This document shows, in pieces, positions 1-8,993 of a DNA stretch of 64,000 nucleotides. The translations under genes were made by a program, and so were the position numbers. Source of the DNA: Variovorax sp. ZS18.2.2 (GTDB lineage: Bacteria > Pseudomonadota > Gammaproteobacteria > Burkholderiales > Burkholderiaceae_C); the NCBI RefSeq assembly GCF_024701975.1, contig NZ_JANLNM010000001.1:1736001-1800000 (forward strand). The letters are read 5' to 3'. How positions within the stretch are numbered: position 1 is the first letter of the stretch; every line of letters begins with the position of its first letter. The notes beneath the pieces were generated by a model. It did not search any database. It saw only the letters and a program-made list of their open reading frames with translations, and was not told the origin of the DNA.

Positions 1-3000
1 GACGTCGATGTCGACAGGCTGCCGATGCTGCTCGTCGCTGTGCTCAACCCGGACGACGTCGATGTCGACAAGCTGCCGATGCTGCTGGTCGCGGTGCTCA
101 GGCCGGACGACGTCGAAGTGGACAGGCTGCTGATGCTGCTCGTGGCTGTGCTCAGACCAGACGACGTCGATGTCGACAGGCTGCCGATGCTGCTCGTCGC
201 GGTACTCAGGCCGGACGAAGTCGAGGTCGACAAGCTGCTAATGCTGCTGGTCGCCGTGCTCAAGCCGGACGAAGTCGAAGTCGACAAGCTGCTGATGCTG
301 CTGGTCGCCGTGCTCAGGCCGGACGACGTGGAGGTCGACAGGCTACTGATGCTGCTGGTAGCGGTGCTCAGACCAGAGGACGTCGAGGTCGACAGGCTGC
401 TGATGCTGCTGGTCGCAGTGCTCAAACCACTGGAAGTCGAGGTCGACAAGCTACCGATGCTGCTGGTCGCAGTGCTCAGACCCGACGACGTCGAGGTCGA
501 CAGGCTGCCGATACTGCTGGTGGCAGTACTCAAGCCCGACGACGTCGAGGTCGATAGGCTGCTGATGCTGCTGGTCGCCGTGCTCAGACCGGAGGACGTC
601 GAAGTCGACAAGCTGCCGATGCTGCTCGTGGCCGTGCTCAGACCGCTCGACGTGGAGGTCGAGAGGCTGCTGATGCTGCTCGTCGCAGTGCTCAGGCCGG
701 ACGAGGTCGAAGTCGACAGGCTGCCGATGCTGCTCGTGGCCGTGCTCAGACCGCTCGACGCGGAGGTCGAGAGGCTACTGATGCTGCTCGTCGCAGTGCT
801 CAAGCCAGACGATGTCGAAGTCGACAAGCTGCTGATGCTGCTCGTCGCAGTGCTCAGGCCAGACGATGTCGAAGTCGACAAGCTGCCGATGCTGCTCGTG
901 GCCGTGCTCAGACCGCTCGACGTGGAGGTCGAGAGGCTGCTGATGCTGCTCGTCGCAGTGCTCAGGCCGCTCGACGTGGAGGTCGAGAGGCTGCTGATGC
1001 TGCTCGTCGCAGTGCTCAGGCCGGACGAGGTCGAAGTCGACAGGCTGCCGATGCTGCTCGTGGCCGTGCTCAGACCGCTCGACGTGGAGGTCGAGAGGCT
1101 ACTGATGCTGCTCGTCGCAGTGCTCAGGCCGGACGAGGTCGAAGTCGACAGGCTGCCAATGCTGCTGGTCGCGGTGCTCAGGCCGGACGACGTCGAAGTC
1201 GACAAGCTGCTGATGCTGCTGGTAGCGGTGCTCAGTCCAGAGGACGTCGAGGTTGACAGGCTGCTGATGCTGCTGGTAGCAGTGCTCAGACCGCTCGACG
1301 TGGAGGTCGACAGGCTGCCGATGCTGCTGGTAGCGGTGCTCAGACCAGACGACGTCGAAGTCGACAGGCTGCCGATGCTGCTGGTCGCAGTACTCAGACC
1401 AGACGACGTCGAGGTCGACAGGCTGCTGATGCTGCTGGTCGCAGTGCTCAGACCGCTCGAAGTCGAAGTCGACAGGCTGCCGATGCTGCTGGTAGCAGTG
1501 CTCAAGCCAGACGACGTCGAAGTCGACAGGCTGCTGATGCTGCTCGTCGCAGTGCTCAGACCGGAGGACGTCGAAGTCGACAAGCTGCCGATGCTGCTCG
1601 TCGCCGTGCTCAGACCGGACGACGTCGAAGTCGACAAACTGCTCACATTGCTGTTCGTCGTGCTCAACCCCGTCGACAGCGAATCCGAAACACCCTTCAG
1701 TTGCGAGACATTGACCGCGTCGGTGGGTTCGCTACCGGCGCTGACGCCCGTGATCTGACGATCGCCGATGTTCAGTTCGCCCGACGAACTTTGCTTGCTG
1801 GTCAGCCCGATGGCGTCGTAGTTGGTCTGCGCCGCCGCGGGCCTGTCGGCGACCGAGTTCGCCCCCAACGCCACGCTGTTGTCGCCGATCGCATTCGCGC
1901 CCTGCCCGATCGCCACGCTGTTCACGCCGACGGCCCGGCTGTCCGCGCCCGTGCTGTTGGCGTGGAAGTACTTGGTGCCCGTGTTGTAGATGGAGCTGAC
2001 CGACGAGTTCAGCGTGCCCAGGTTGCTGTTCGTCGTGCTCAGGCCCGTGGACAGACTGCCGATGCCGCTGAACGAAGTACTCAGGCCGGTCGACAGGCTG
2101 CCTACGCTGCTGTTCGTCGAACTCAGGCCGGTGGACAGGCTCGAGATGCCGCTGGTCGCGGTGCTCAGCCCCGACGACGTGGAAGTAGACAGGCTGGCAA
2201 TGCCACTGGACGTGGAGGTCGACAGGCTTCCGATGCTGCTCGTCGCCGTGCTCAGGCCGCTCGATGTCGAGGTGGACAGGCTCGAGATGCCGCTGGTCGC
2301 GGTGCTCAGACCCGACGACGTGGAGGTAGACAGGCTGGCGATGCCGCTGGACGTGGAAGTCGACAGGCTGCCAATGCTGCTCGTGGCCGTGCTCAGGCCA
2401 CTCGAGGTCGAGGTGGACAGACTCGAGATGCCGCTGGATGTGGAAGTCGACAGACTGCCGATGCTGCTCGTTGCCGTGCTCAGGCCGCTCGATGTCGAGG
2501 TGGACAGGCTCGAGATGCCACTGGTCGCGGTGCTCAGACCCGACGACGTGGAGGTCGACAGGCTGCCGATGCTGCTCCTCGCAGTACTCAGGCCGCTCGA
2601 TGTCGAGGTGGACAGGCTCGAGATACCGCTGGTTGCCGTGCTCAGACCCGACGACGTGGACGTCGACAGGCTGGCAATGCCACTGGACGTGGAGGTCGAC
2701 AGGCTTCCGATGCTGCTCGCTGCCGTGCTCAGGCCGCTCGAGGTCGACGTCGACAGGCTCGAGATGCTGCTGGTCGCCGTGCTCAAGCCGCTGGACGTGG
2801 ACGTCGAGAGGCTGGCAATACCGCTGGTGGCGGTGCTCAGACCCGACGATGTCGAAGTGGACAGACTGCCGATGCCGCTCGTTGCGGTGCTCAGACCGCT
2901 CGAGGTTGACGTCGACAGGCTGCCAAGGCTGCTGTTCGTCGTGCTCAAACCCGTGGACAAGCTGGAGAAACCGCTCGTCGCGGTGCTCAGGCCGGTGGAC

Positions 3001-6000
3001 AGACTGGAAATGCTGCTGGTCGCGGTGCTCAGGCCGCTCGACGTGGAGGTCGACAGGCTGCTGATGCCGCTCGAGGTAGACGTCGACAAACTGCCAATGC
3101 TGCTCGTCGCCGTACTCAGACCACTCGATGTCGAAGTCGACAAGCTCGAAATGCGGCTGGTTGCCGTGCTCAAACCCGACGACGTCGAAGTCGAAAGGCT
3201 GCCAATGCTGCTCGTGGCAGTGCTCAGGCCGCTCGACGTCGAGGTCGACAGGCTCGTGATGCTGGTCGAGAGACTCGTGTTGCTGGTGCTCAGCTGCGCC
3301 ACGGTCACCGCGTCCTGCTGTGCCGCGCCATCGGCCAGGTTGGTGATGCGTCGCGTCGGCGTGGCGCCGGACGCCCCCACCGAAACTTCCGACGCCGGAG
3401 CTGCCGTGCCCGTCATGAAACCGGTGCCGGTCGGCGAAGTCGCAGCGGTGGTCGAGCCCGAACCCAGCGCCACCGAGTTGTCGGTCCGCACCAGCGCTCC
3501 GGCGCCCAGGGCGACGGCGTTCACGCCCGTGCCTTGAGCTCCCTGCCCCATCGCGATGGCACCCGACTGGGTGGCATTGGCGTTGGTGCCCAAGGCGATC
3601 GCGCTGGTATTGCTGGCGTTGGCCTGGTCGCCCAGTGCGACGCTGCGCAAGCCCGATGCCTTGCTCTGGTTGCCCACCGCCACCGCGGCGAAATTCGACG
3701 CGACGTTGCCGACACCCAGTGCCAGCGAATTGCCGCCGCTGGCGTTGGCAGCATTGCCGAACGCGGAGCTCGAACCGCCAGTGGCTCTGGCGGTGACGCC
3801 AATCGCTGTGTCCTGTGTGCCCGATGCCAACGCGCCGTTGCCGAGTGCCGTCGCGTCGGTGTTGGCCGCATTGGCGTTGACACCAATCGCCGTACTGGTT
3901 CCAACGCTCGCCTTCGCCCCGTTGCCGATGGCGATGATGCCGCTGCCGCTGCCGGAGGCATTCGCCCCATCACCGATGGCGAGGCCGAAGATGCTGTTGA
4001 CGGTCGCGCCGCGTCCGACCGCGATGCCCGAGGAGGCCGTTGCGGCCACCGACGACTGTCCGCCGATGGCGATCGAGTCGGTCGCAAAGGCCGAGGCTCC
4101 TGCAACGGAGTTGGCGCCGATCGCGGTAGATCCGTCTGCGAACGAATTCGCCAACCGACCGAGCGCTACGGAATTGGCGCCATTGGCGTTGGCCTTCGAA
4201 CCGATGGCAGCGCTGAAGCCTCCGGTGGCGAAGGCATTGGCGCCAATCGCCAGGGCCTGCTCCGCATCCTTTCCGGTCTCCGCTGCATAGCCGAACGCGG
4301 CGGAGGTCTTGCCCCTGGCGGTCGCGATGGTTCCGAACGCCGTCGAACTGCCGCCCAGGGCATTCGCACCGTTGCCGAAGGCCGTCGAAGGGGCCTTGCC
4401 GCTTGGGTCGCCAATGGCAACTGCATTGGTGCCGAAAGCCATGTCATTGCCGAAGGCCGCATTGGCGTTGTTGCCGAACGCCGTCGCCCCGCCGCCGTTC
4501 GCCCGGGCGCCGGCACCGATCGCAACCGTGTTGGCACCACTGACGGACGAGTTGCCACCGATGGCGATGCCGTTGGCCGCATTGGCGGCAACGGACGCCT
4601 TCCCGCCGATTGCGATCGAGTTGGCGGTGGATGCATTCGCGGTGTCGCCCAAGGCCACCGCGCCCGCGGCCAGCGCACTGGACGCATTGCCCAACGCCAG
4701 CGAGCCCTGGCCGATGGCGTTGTTCGCGTTGCCGATCGCCACCGCGCCGTTCGCAGCGGCCGTGTTGGCCAGATTGCCCGCGGCCGTGTTGTTGTTGCCC
4801 ACCGCTACGGCGCCGTCGCCATTGGCGGTGTTCGGGTCGCCGATGGCTACCGCGCCATTGCCGACAGCGTTCTGCCCTCGCCCGATGGCCACCGCGCCGC
4901 CCGCCGAGGTGCGGGAATTGGCCGTCGTGCCACCTGAGCCGATGGCCACGTTCTGGCCCGTTGCGCCGCTGACCACGCCATCGCCCTGGGCGATGCCAAA
5001 GGCGCCGTTGACCGTCGCGCCGCGACCGACGGCGATGCCGGAGGTTGCCCCCGCAACGACGATGGACTGTCCTCCGATGGCGATCGAATCGTTTGCGAAG
5101 GTCGAAGCCCCATTCGCGGAATTGGAGCCGATCGCGGTAGATCCGTCCGCGAACGAGTTCGCCGTCCGGCCAAGGGCAACGGAAAAGGCACCTACGGCTT
5201 GAGCCCCCGAACCGATGGCAGCGCTGCGATCTCCCACCGACTGCGCATTGGTTCCAAGCGCCAGGCCATTCTCTGCATTCACTCCGGTCTGCGCGTTGTT
5301 GCCGAAAGCGGCAGAGTTCTTGCCCCTGGCAGTCGCAATAGACCCGACCGCCGTGGAGCCAGTGCCCAAGGCATTGGCACCGCTGCCGAGAGCCGTGGAA
5401 GGTGCCGCGCCGCCTCCACCCGTGGCCGTCGTATTCGCGCCCAAAGCCACGTCACCGGAGGAGATGGCCTGGGCGTTGGGGCCAATGGCAATCGTGTTAC
5501 TCGACAACGCATTCGCGCGGGTCCCGATGGCAACGGTGTCCTGGGCGATGGCCCTGGCACCGATACCGATTGCCGCACTGTTGACGCCGGAAGCACTGGT
5601 CGTGCTGTCGCCTACCTGAAAGCGATTGGCAAAGACCGTCGTGATGGAGCTCTTGAATCCTGAGTCGCCCAAGGTGACGTTCGCTTGGTCGGCGATATCG
5701 GCGTTGCCGACAAGAAAGTTGCGGATCGCCTGCTTGTTGTCACCACCGCCGCGCAGAACCAGATCCTCGTTTTTTGCGTTGGAGTCGCTGTTCGCGGTGA
5801 ACATGAGCCCCGCTTGGGAGGCATTCCGGCAATCGATCGCGTTGGTCGCACTGATGCAACTCAGCGACTGCGCATTCGCCGCCGACCCGCCCCAGCCAAA
5901 CGCAATCGAGGCCGACAGCAAGGTCAATCGCAGAACACCCCCGGTGCGCCCGCGCTTGCTCGCCTTGCCCTTGCTCTTTTCGAGCTCGCTCACCGCCACC

Positions 6001-6047
6001 CAGGCGCCCAGAGCTTCGTTCCAAATACTTTTGTGAGACTTGTTCAT
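1..6047 (-). CDS. Giant YadA-like trimeric autotransporter adhesin (3'-truncated by window edge)
   Basis: Surface adhesin expected to trimerise in the outer membrane through a C-terminal barrel that lies beyond position 1; 2,015 codons are visible with no stop. The ATG at 6047 begins with an extended signal peptide region (MNKSHKSIWNEALGAWVAVS), and a signal peptide runs to about residue 59 (SAANA|Q). Residues ~140-860 are YadA head repeats of the SVAIGxxAxA type, largely in 14-16-residue steps. A neck follows at ~900 (RITNLADGAAQQDAVTVAQL). Stalk array 2 spans ~920-1335. A second short head begins with KYFHANS and ends in a neck with TDAVNVSQL at ~1345-1450. Stalk array 1 then runs to the window edge. 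The family assignment is firm; ligand and host are unknown. The long plus-strand readings across this region are repeat artefacts. Confidence 0.95.
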   Translation of the reverse strand, partial: MNKSHKSIWNEALGAWVAVSELEKSKGKASKRGRTGGVLRLTLLSASIAFGWGGSAANAQSLSCISATNAIDCRNASQAGLMFTANSDSNAKNEDLVLRGGGDNKQAIRNFLVGNADIADQANVTLGDSGFKSSITTVFANRFQVGDSTTSASGVNSAAIGIGARAIAQDTVAIGTRANALSSNTIAIGPNAQAISSGDVALGANTTATGGGGAAPSTALGSGANALGTGSTAVGSIATARGKNSAAFGNNAQTGVNAENGLALGTNAQSVGDRSAAIGSGAQAVGAFSVALGRTANSFADGSTAIGSNSANGASTFANDSIAIGGQSIVVAGATSGIAVGRGATVNGAFGIAQGDGVVSGATGQNVAIGSGGTTANSRTSAGGAVAIGRGQNAVGNGAVAIGDPNTANGDGAVAVGNNNTAAGNLANTAAANGAVAIGNANNAIGQGSLALGNASSALAAGAVALGDTANASTANSIAIGGKASVAANAANGIAIGGNSSVSGANTVAIGAGARANGGGATAFGNNANAAFGNDMAFGTNAVAIGDPSGKAPSTAFGNGANALGGSSTAFGTIATARGKTSAAFGYAAETGKDAEQALAIGANAFATGGFSAAIGSKANANGANSVALGRLANSFADGSTAIGANSVAGASAFATDSIAIGGQSSVAATASSGIAVGRGATVNSIFGLAIGDGANASGSGSGIIAIGNGAKASVGTSTAIGVNANAANTDATALGNGALASGTQDTAIGVTARATGGSSSAFGNAANASGGNSLALGVGNVASNFAAVAVGNQSKASGLRSVALGDQANASNTSAIALGTNANATQSGAIAMGQGAQGTGVNAVALGAGALVRTDNSVALGSGSTTAATSPTGTGFMTGTAAPASEVSVGASGATPTRRITNLADGAAQQDAVTVAQLSTSNTSLSTSITSLSTSTSSGLSTATSSIGSLSTSTSSGLSTATSRISSLSTSTSSGLSTATSSIGSLSTSTSSGISSLSTSTSSGLSTATSSISSLSTGLSTATSGFSSLSTGLSTTNSSLGSLSTSTSSGLSTATSGIGSLSTSTSSGLSTATSGIASLSTSTSSGLSTATSSISSLSTSTSSGLSTAASSIGSLSTSTSSGIASLSTSTSSGLSTATSGISSLSTSTSSGLSTARSSIGSLSTSTSSGLSTATSGISSLSTSTSSGLSTATSSIGSLSTSTSSGISSLSTSTSSGLSTATSSIGSLSTSTSSGIASLSTSTSSGLSTATSGISSLSTSTSSGLSTATSSIGSLSTSTSSGIASLSTSTSSGLSTATSGISSLSTGLSSTNSSVGSLSTGLSTSFSGIGSLSTGLSTTNSNLGTLNSSVSSIYNTGTKYFHANSTGADSRAVGVNSVAIGQGANAIGDNSVALGANSVADRPAAAQTNYDAIGLTSKQSSSGELNIGDRQITGVSAGSEPTDAVNVSQLKGVSDSLSTGLSTTNSNVSSLSTSTSSGLSTATSSIGSLSTSTSSGLSTATSSISSLSTSTSSGLSTATSSIGSLSTSTSSGLSTATSSISSLSTSTSSGLSTATSSIGSLSTSTSSGLSTATSSIGSLSTSTSSGLSTATSSISSLSTSTSSGLSTATSSISSLSTSTSSGLSTATSSIGSLSTSTSSGLSTATSSISSLSTSTSSGLSTATSSIGSLSTSTSSGLSTATSSISSLSTSTSSGLSTATSSISSLSTSTSSGLSTATSSIGSLSTSTSSGLSTATSSISSLSTSTSSGLSTATSSISSLSTSASSGLSTATSSIGSLSTSTSSGLSTATSSISSLSTSTSSGLSTATSSIGSLSTSTSSGLSTATSSISSLSTSTSSGLSTATSSIGSLSTSTSSGLSTATSSIGSLSTSTSSGLSTATSSISSLSTSTSSGLSTATSSISSLSTSTSSGLSTATSSISSLSTSTSSGLSTATSSISSLSTSTSSGLSTATSSIGSLSTSTSSGLSTATSSISSLSTSTSSGLSTATSSIGSLSTSTSSGLSTATSSIGSLSTST
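25..1650. repeat. Tandem array of ~30 copies of a 54-bp repeat in the adhesin stalk
   Basis: About 30 consecutive 54-bp units. On the minus strand each encodes GLSTATSSIGSLSTSTSS with small changes (I/L, G/S, A/T positions). Length is strictly 18 codons, so gain or loss of units keeps the reading frame. An 18-residue period (7+11) gives exactly 3.6 residues per turn, as expected of a nearly straight trimeric coiled coil. The units are similar enough to recombine, and the array continues past the window start. Confidence 0.93.
2040..3290. repeat. Second adhesin stalk array with mixed 54-bp and 33-bp units
   Basis: Encodes 18-residue units like those of the first array, interspersed with 11-residue units (SIASLSTSTSS type) in which exactly seven codons are missing, for example near 2199-2231, 2343-2375 and 2430-2460. 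Loss of one heptad from an 11+7 unit preserves coiled-coil register. Sequence divergence is higher than in the first array, so this one looks older or under less homogenisation. Confidence 0.88.
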
Positions 6048-6075
6048 GGATAAACCGTGCTTCCACGAACAGCCG

Positions 6076-6102
6076 CCCAATGACTGTCAGGCGGTCATTG
6101 GG
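6076..6102 (-). promoter_or_regulatory. Perfect 9-bp inverted repeat just upstream of the adhesin start
   Basis: Arms CCCAATGAC (6076-6084) and GTCATTGGG (6094-6102) with a 9-nt spacer, lying 29-55 nt upstream of the adhesin ATG. It could be a dimeric operator or a 5'-UTR hairpin. There is no T-run after it, so it is not an intrinsic terminator. Confidence 0.5.
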
Positions 6103-6480
6103 GCCAAGTGGATTGATCGAGAGAAATAGGGAGTCTCGACTGTCGGTTCTGAATCCGCTCCCGAAAATGATCGCGGTGACCACAAACGGTATGAATCAGG
6201 ACACTGGGGTTCAATAGTTAGCAAAGGTATGAAAAAACGCACATTTGCGCCGCTGCTCCTTTTCGACCAGCGGCGATGCGGTTTGCGCTGCCAGGCGGCA
6301 TGGCTGCCAAGGGCCTCCACACATCGCGAGTCCAACGACGAACGCCTGATGTAGGGGAGGAATGCGTGAAGCCGGTGGATCAAATCCGAGCCCGATGGCA
6401 GACGGGTTCCGCATAAAAATACCAATTCACTCGCTCAAAAGGCCATTTTTCGGGCGCGATTGGAATCTCCAAAACCAAAG

Positions 6481-6494
6481 TTAACGGACGTTAA
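6481..6494. promoter_or_regulatory. Palindrome TTAACG-ga-CGTTAA, possible operator
   Basis: Perfect 6+2+6 palindrome in the AT-rich stretch, with a related half-site (ACGGTTAAT, ~6507-6515) about 15 nt downstream. It lies about 140 bp upstream of the first AraC gene, a sensible place for a regulator site. Its function is inferred. Confidence 0.35.
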
Positions 6495-6635
6495 TAAAAA
6501 CGAAAGACGGTTAATTGGCCACCATGAAAAATGACACAGTTTCGTCGATCGGTTTTTTTCTCTCAGGGAATTCCCGAACCTATGAAGCGCATCAGCGTTG
6601 ACACTTCGATATCAATTCGGACATTTGGTAATTAA

Positions 6636-7739
6636 TTGCAAACGTTGCTTCCCTCGGCGCCTTCCCACGGACTGCTCGCAGACCGCTGGAGCGAGCCGTC
6701 GACCCTGACCTTGACTGCAAAGCGCTTCACGCCTTCGAAGCTCGCGGTGCTGCTCGATGTCGCGCTGGAGGCGGGCCTCGATCCGGCCGCCGTTCTCGCG
6801 GGGACCGAGCTCGATGTCGCGGCAACAGGCAACCCGTTCACGCTCACCTCGCCCCTGCAATTCTTGACGGCCGCTCGCAATGCCGTGCGCGCGTACCCGG
6901 GCTCGGACCTCGGCCTGCGCGTGGGATCCCGGTTGCACGCGACGTCGTACGGCATGCTCGGCTACGCGCTGCTTTGCGCCGAGACGCTCAGCCACACCTT
7001 CGATCTGATCGTGAGATACCACCGTCTCGCGAACGGCATGACCTCGGTCCGCTGGACGCGCGAGGGCGACCTGGCGTCGTGGACTTTTGCGGGTCCGGAT
7101 TCCGTCAGGCTGCCGAACCTGGACGACGCGCTCTACCGGTTCCTCATCGAGATGCAGGTTGCAGTCCACGCCTCTGTCGTGAAGGACGCGATGGGGCCGT
7201 GGTGCGCGCCGGTGCGGACGTCGCTCGCGTTTCCCGAGCCACCGGATGCCACGCTCTGGGAACGCACGCTGGGGTGTCCCGTTGCGTTCGATCAGCCACG
7301 GCACGCGTTGAGCTATCCGGCGATATGGCTGTCGAAAGCGCCGCAGATGGCGAGCCCGACGATGGCGGCCCAGATGTCGGTCGAGTGCGCGAAGCTGCTG
7401 GACGAGCTCCGCTGGCAGGCGGGGGTCACGCAACAGGTCTACCGGGAACTCACCTGCACGCCGGGCCGTTTTCCGGACATCGATGCCATCGCGGCGACCT
7501 TGAGGGTGACCACGCGAACCCTGCGCCGCAAGCTCGAAGCCGAAGGAACCTCGTACAGCGAGTTGCTGGCCAGCGTACGCAAGGCCCTGGCCATCGACTA
7601 CCTCTCTACAACCTTGTTGAGCACGGAAGACATTGCAGGCCATCTCGGCTTCAGCGATCCGGTGAGTTTTCGCCACGCCTTCAGGCGGTGGACGGGGAAC
7701 TCTCCGCGCGAGTTCCGACAGCGTCGCCAGCCCGATTGA
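6636..7739 (+). CDS. AraC-family transcriptional regulator, copy 1
   Basis: 367-residue regulator. Residues ~25-210 match the arabinose-binding-like sensor domain found in OruR/ArgR-type AraC proteins. The C-terminal ~100 residues are a double helix-turn-helix (IDAIAATLRVTTRTLRRKLEAEG, followed by DIAGHLGFSDPVSFRHAFRRWTG). An in-frame stop lies immediately upstream of the TTG at 6636, so translation starts there or later. Alignment with its downstream paralogue, whose homologous block starts four residues after its Met, supports the TTG. It is divergent from the adhesin and followed 47 bp later by copy 2. Inducer and targets are unknown; adhesin control is an inference from position. Confidence 0.88.
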   Translation: MQTLLPSAPSHGLLADRWSEPSTLTLTAKRFTPSKLAVLLDVALEAGLDPAAVLAGTELDVAATGNPFTLTSPLQFLTAARNAVRAYPGSDLGLRVGSRLHATSYGMLGYALLCAETLSHTFDLIVRYHRLANGMTSVRWTREGDLASWTFAGPDSVRLPNLDDALYRFLIEMQVAVHASVVKDAMGPWCAPVRTSLAFPEPPDATLWERTLGCPVAFDQPRHALSYPAIWLSKAPQMASPTMAAQMSVECAKLLDELRWQAGVTQQVYRELTCTPGRFPDIDAIAATLRVTTRTLRRKLEAEGTSYSELLASVRKALAIDYLSTTLLSTEDIAGHLGFSDPVSFRHAFRRWTGNSPREFRQRRQPD

Positions 7740-7786
7740 GCTCGCCCGGCCCTGCATCTGCTCACGCACTACAACCAAGGCCGCCC

Positions 7787-8956
7787 ATGGGTGATCCATT
7801 GAACACTTCACTTCCCCCGGGTCCGTCCCACGGACTGCTCGCAGAGCGCTGGAGCGAGCCGTCGACCCTGACATTGACCGCCAAGCGCTTCGCGCCCTCG
7901 AAGCTCGCGGTGCTGCTGGACACCGCCCTGGAAATCGGCCTCGATCCGGCCAGCGTTCTCGCGGAGACCGGGCTCGACGCTGAAGCGGTAAGAAACCCGT
8001 TCACGCTCACCTCGCCCCTGCAGTTCCTGACCGCGGCGCGCAACGCGGTGCGCGCTTATCCGGGCACGGACCTGGGCCTGCGCGTGGGGTCGAAGCTGCA
8101 CGCGACGTCGTACGGCATGTTCGGCTATGCGCTGCTCTGTTCGGAAACGGGCCGTCATGTTGCCGATATGGGCATGCGGTATCACCGACTCGCGAACGGC
8201 ATGATCCCGATCCGATGGGTTCACGAGGGCGACCTCGCATCGTGGATATTTCCTGAGCCGGGTTTGCTCAAGCTGCCAGAACTGGACGATGCGCTCTACC
8301 GGTTTCTCATCGAGTTGCAGTTTGCAGTCCATATCACGCTCCTCAAGGACGTGATGGGACCGTGGTTCACGCCGGTGCGGGCATCTTTTGCGTATGCGGA
8401 GCCTGCGCATGCCGCCCACACGGTCCATTTGCTGGAATGCCCCGTTGCGTACGATCAATCTCGGCACGCTTTGAGCTACCCGGCGGCCTGGCTGTCGAAG
8501 ACGCCACGAATGGCGAACCCGGTGGCGGCTGCCCAGGTATCGGCCGAATGCGCGAAGCTGATGGACGAGCTCCGGTTTCAGGCGAACATCACGCAGCGTG
8601 TCTACCAGGAACTCACGCGTACGCCAGGCCGCTTTCCGGACATCGATGCGATCGCGGAAAACCTGGGGCTGACCTCGCGCACCCTGCGCCGCAAGCTCGA
8701 AGCGGACGGCACCACGTACAGCGAGCTGCTGGCGAGCGTTCGCAAGGCCCTGGCCATCGACTACCTCTCGACAACCTTGTTGAGCACGGAAGACATCGCC
8801 GGCAATCTCGGCTTCAGCGACCCGGTGAGTTTTCGCCACGCCTTCAGGCGATGGACGGGGCAATCGCCGCGCGAGTTTCGACTGAATCGTTCCGCGCTTT
8901 CCGGTGGCGCCGAAGCGCGGACGGATGACGCCAGGAGCGCCCTCGTCACGAGTTAG
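7787..8956 (+). CDS. AraC-family transcriptional regulator, copy 2 (tandem paralogue)
   Basis: 389 residues, same architecture as the preceding gene: N-terminal sensor domain and C-terminal AraC double HTH. The two are nearly identical over long blocks (for example the segment ending in the LSTTLLSTEDIAG motif and the SREFR-type C-terminus), while the sensor domains differ more. That is a recent tandem duplication with divergence in ligand recognition. The ATG at 7787 was chosen because it is the first start after the upstream stop and precedes the conserved LPPGPSHGLLAE block. It extends about 20 residues past its paralogue at the C-terminus. Confidence 0.9.
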   Translation: MGDPLNTSLPPGPSHGLLAERWSEPSTLTLTAKRFAPSKLAVLLDTALEIGLDPASVLAETGLDAEAVRNPFTLTSPLQFLTAARNAVRAYPGTDLGLRVGSKLHATSYGMFGYALLCSETGRHVADMGMRYHRLANGMIPIRWVHEGDLASWIFPEPGLLKLPELDDALYRFLIELQFAVHITLLKDVMGPWFTPVRASFAYAEPAHAAHTVHLLECPVAYDQSRHALSYPAAWLSKTPRMANPVAAAQVSAECAKLMDELRFQANITQRVYQELTRTPGRFPDIDAIAENLGLTSRTLRRKLEADGTTYSELLASVRKALAIDYLSTTLLSTEDIAGNLGFSDPVSFRHAFRRWTGQSPREFRLNRSALSGGAEARTDDARSALVTS

Positions 8957-8993
8957 CGGAGATATGGGGGAGCGCTGATCGCGCCCTCTCTGT

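Larger units (their letters stand above)
6048..6635. promoter_or_regulatory. AT-rich divergent regulatory region between adhesin and AraC genes
   Basis: 588 bp without a convincing gene. The part nearest the AraC genes (about 6410-6640) is clearly AT-richer than the rest of the window and contains a perfect palindrome (6481-6494). The adhesin side contains a 9-bp-arm inverted repeat. A 25-codon reading at 6524-6601 has no ribosome binding site and is not called. The region must hold promoters for both the adhesin (minus) and the first AraC gene (plus). Confidence 0.6.

Noticed and set aside
25..1758. 577-codon plus-strand open frame across the repeats (MLLVAVLRPDDVEVDRL units)
   Set aside because: It is the antisense of the adhesin stalk repeat. 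An 18-codon repeat without stops on one strand stays open on the other. The minus reading has head, neck and signal-peptide domains.
1990..3537. 515-codon plus-strand open frame
   Set aside because: Same artefact, antisense to array 2 and the neck region of the adhesin.
6524..6601. 25-codon reading (MKNDTVSSIGFF...) in the adhesin-AraC gap
   Set aside because: No ribosome binding site and no other support. It may be chance in an AT-rich region.
8957..8993. Possible terminator between AraC copy 2 and the EamA gene
   Set aside because: The only stem (around GAGCGC / GCGCCCTC) is imperfect and lacks a T-run.
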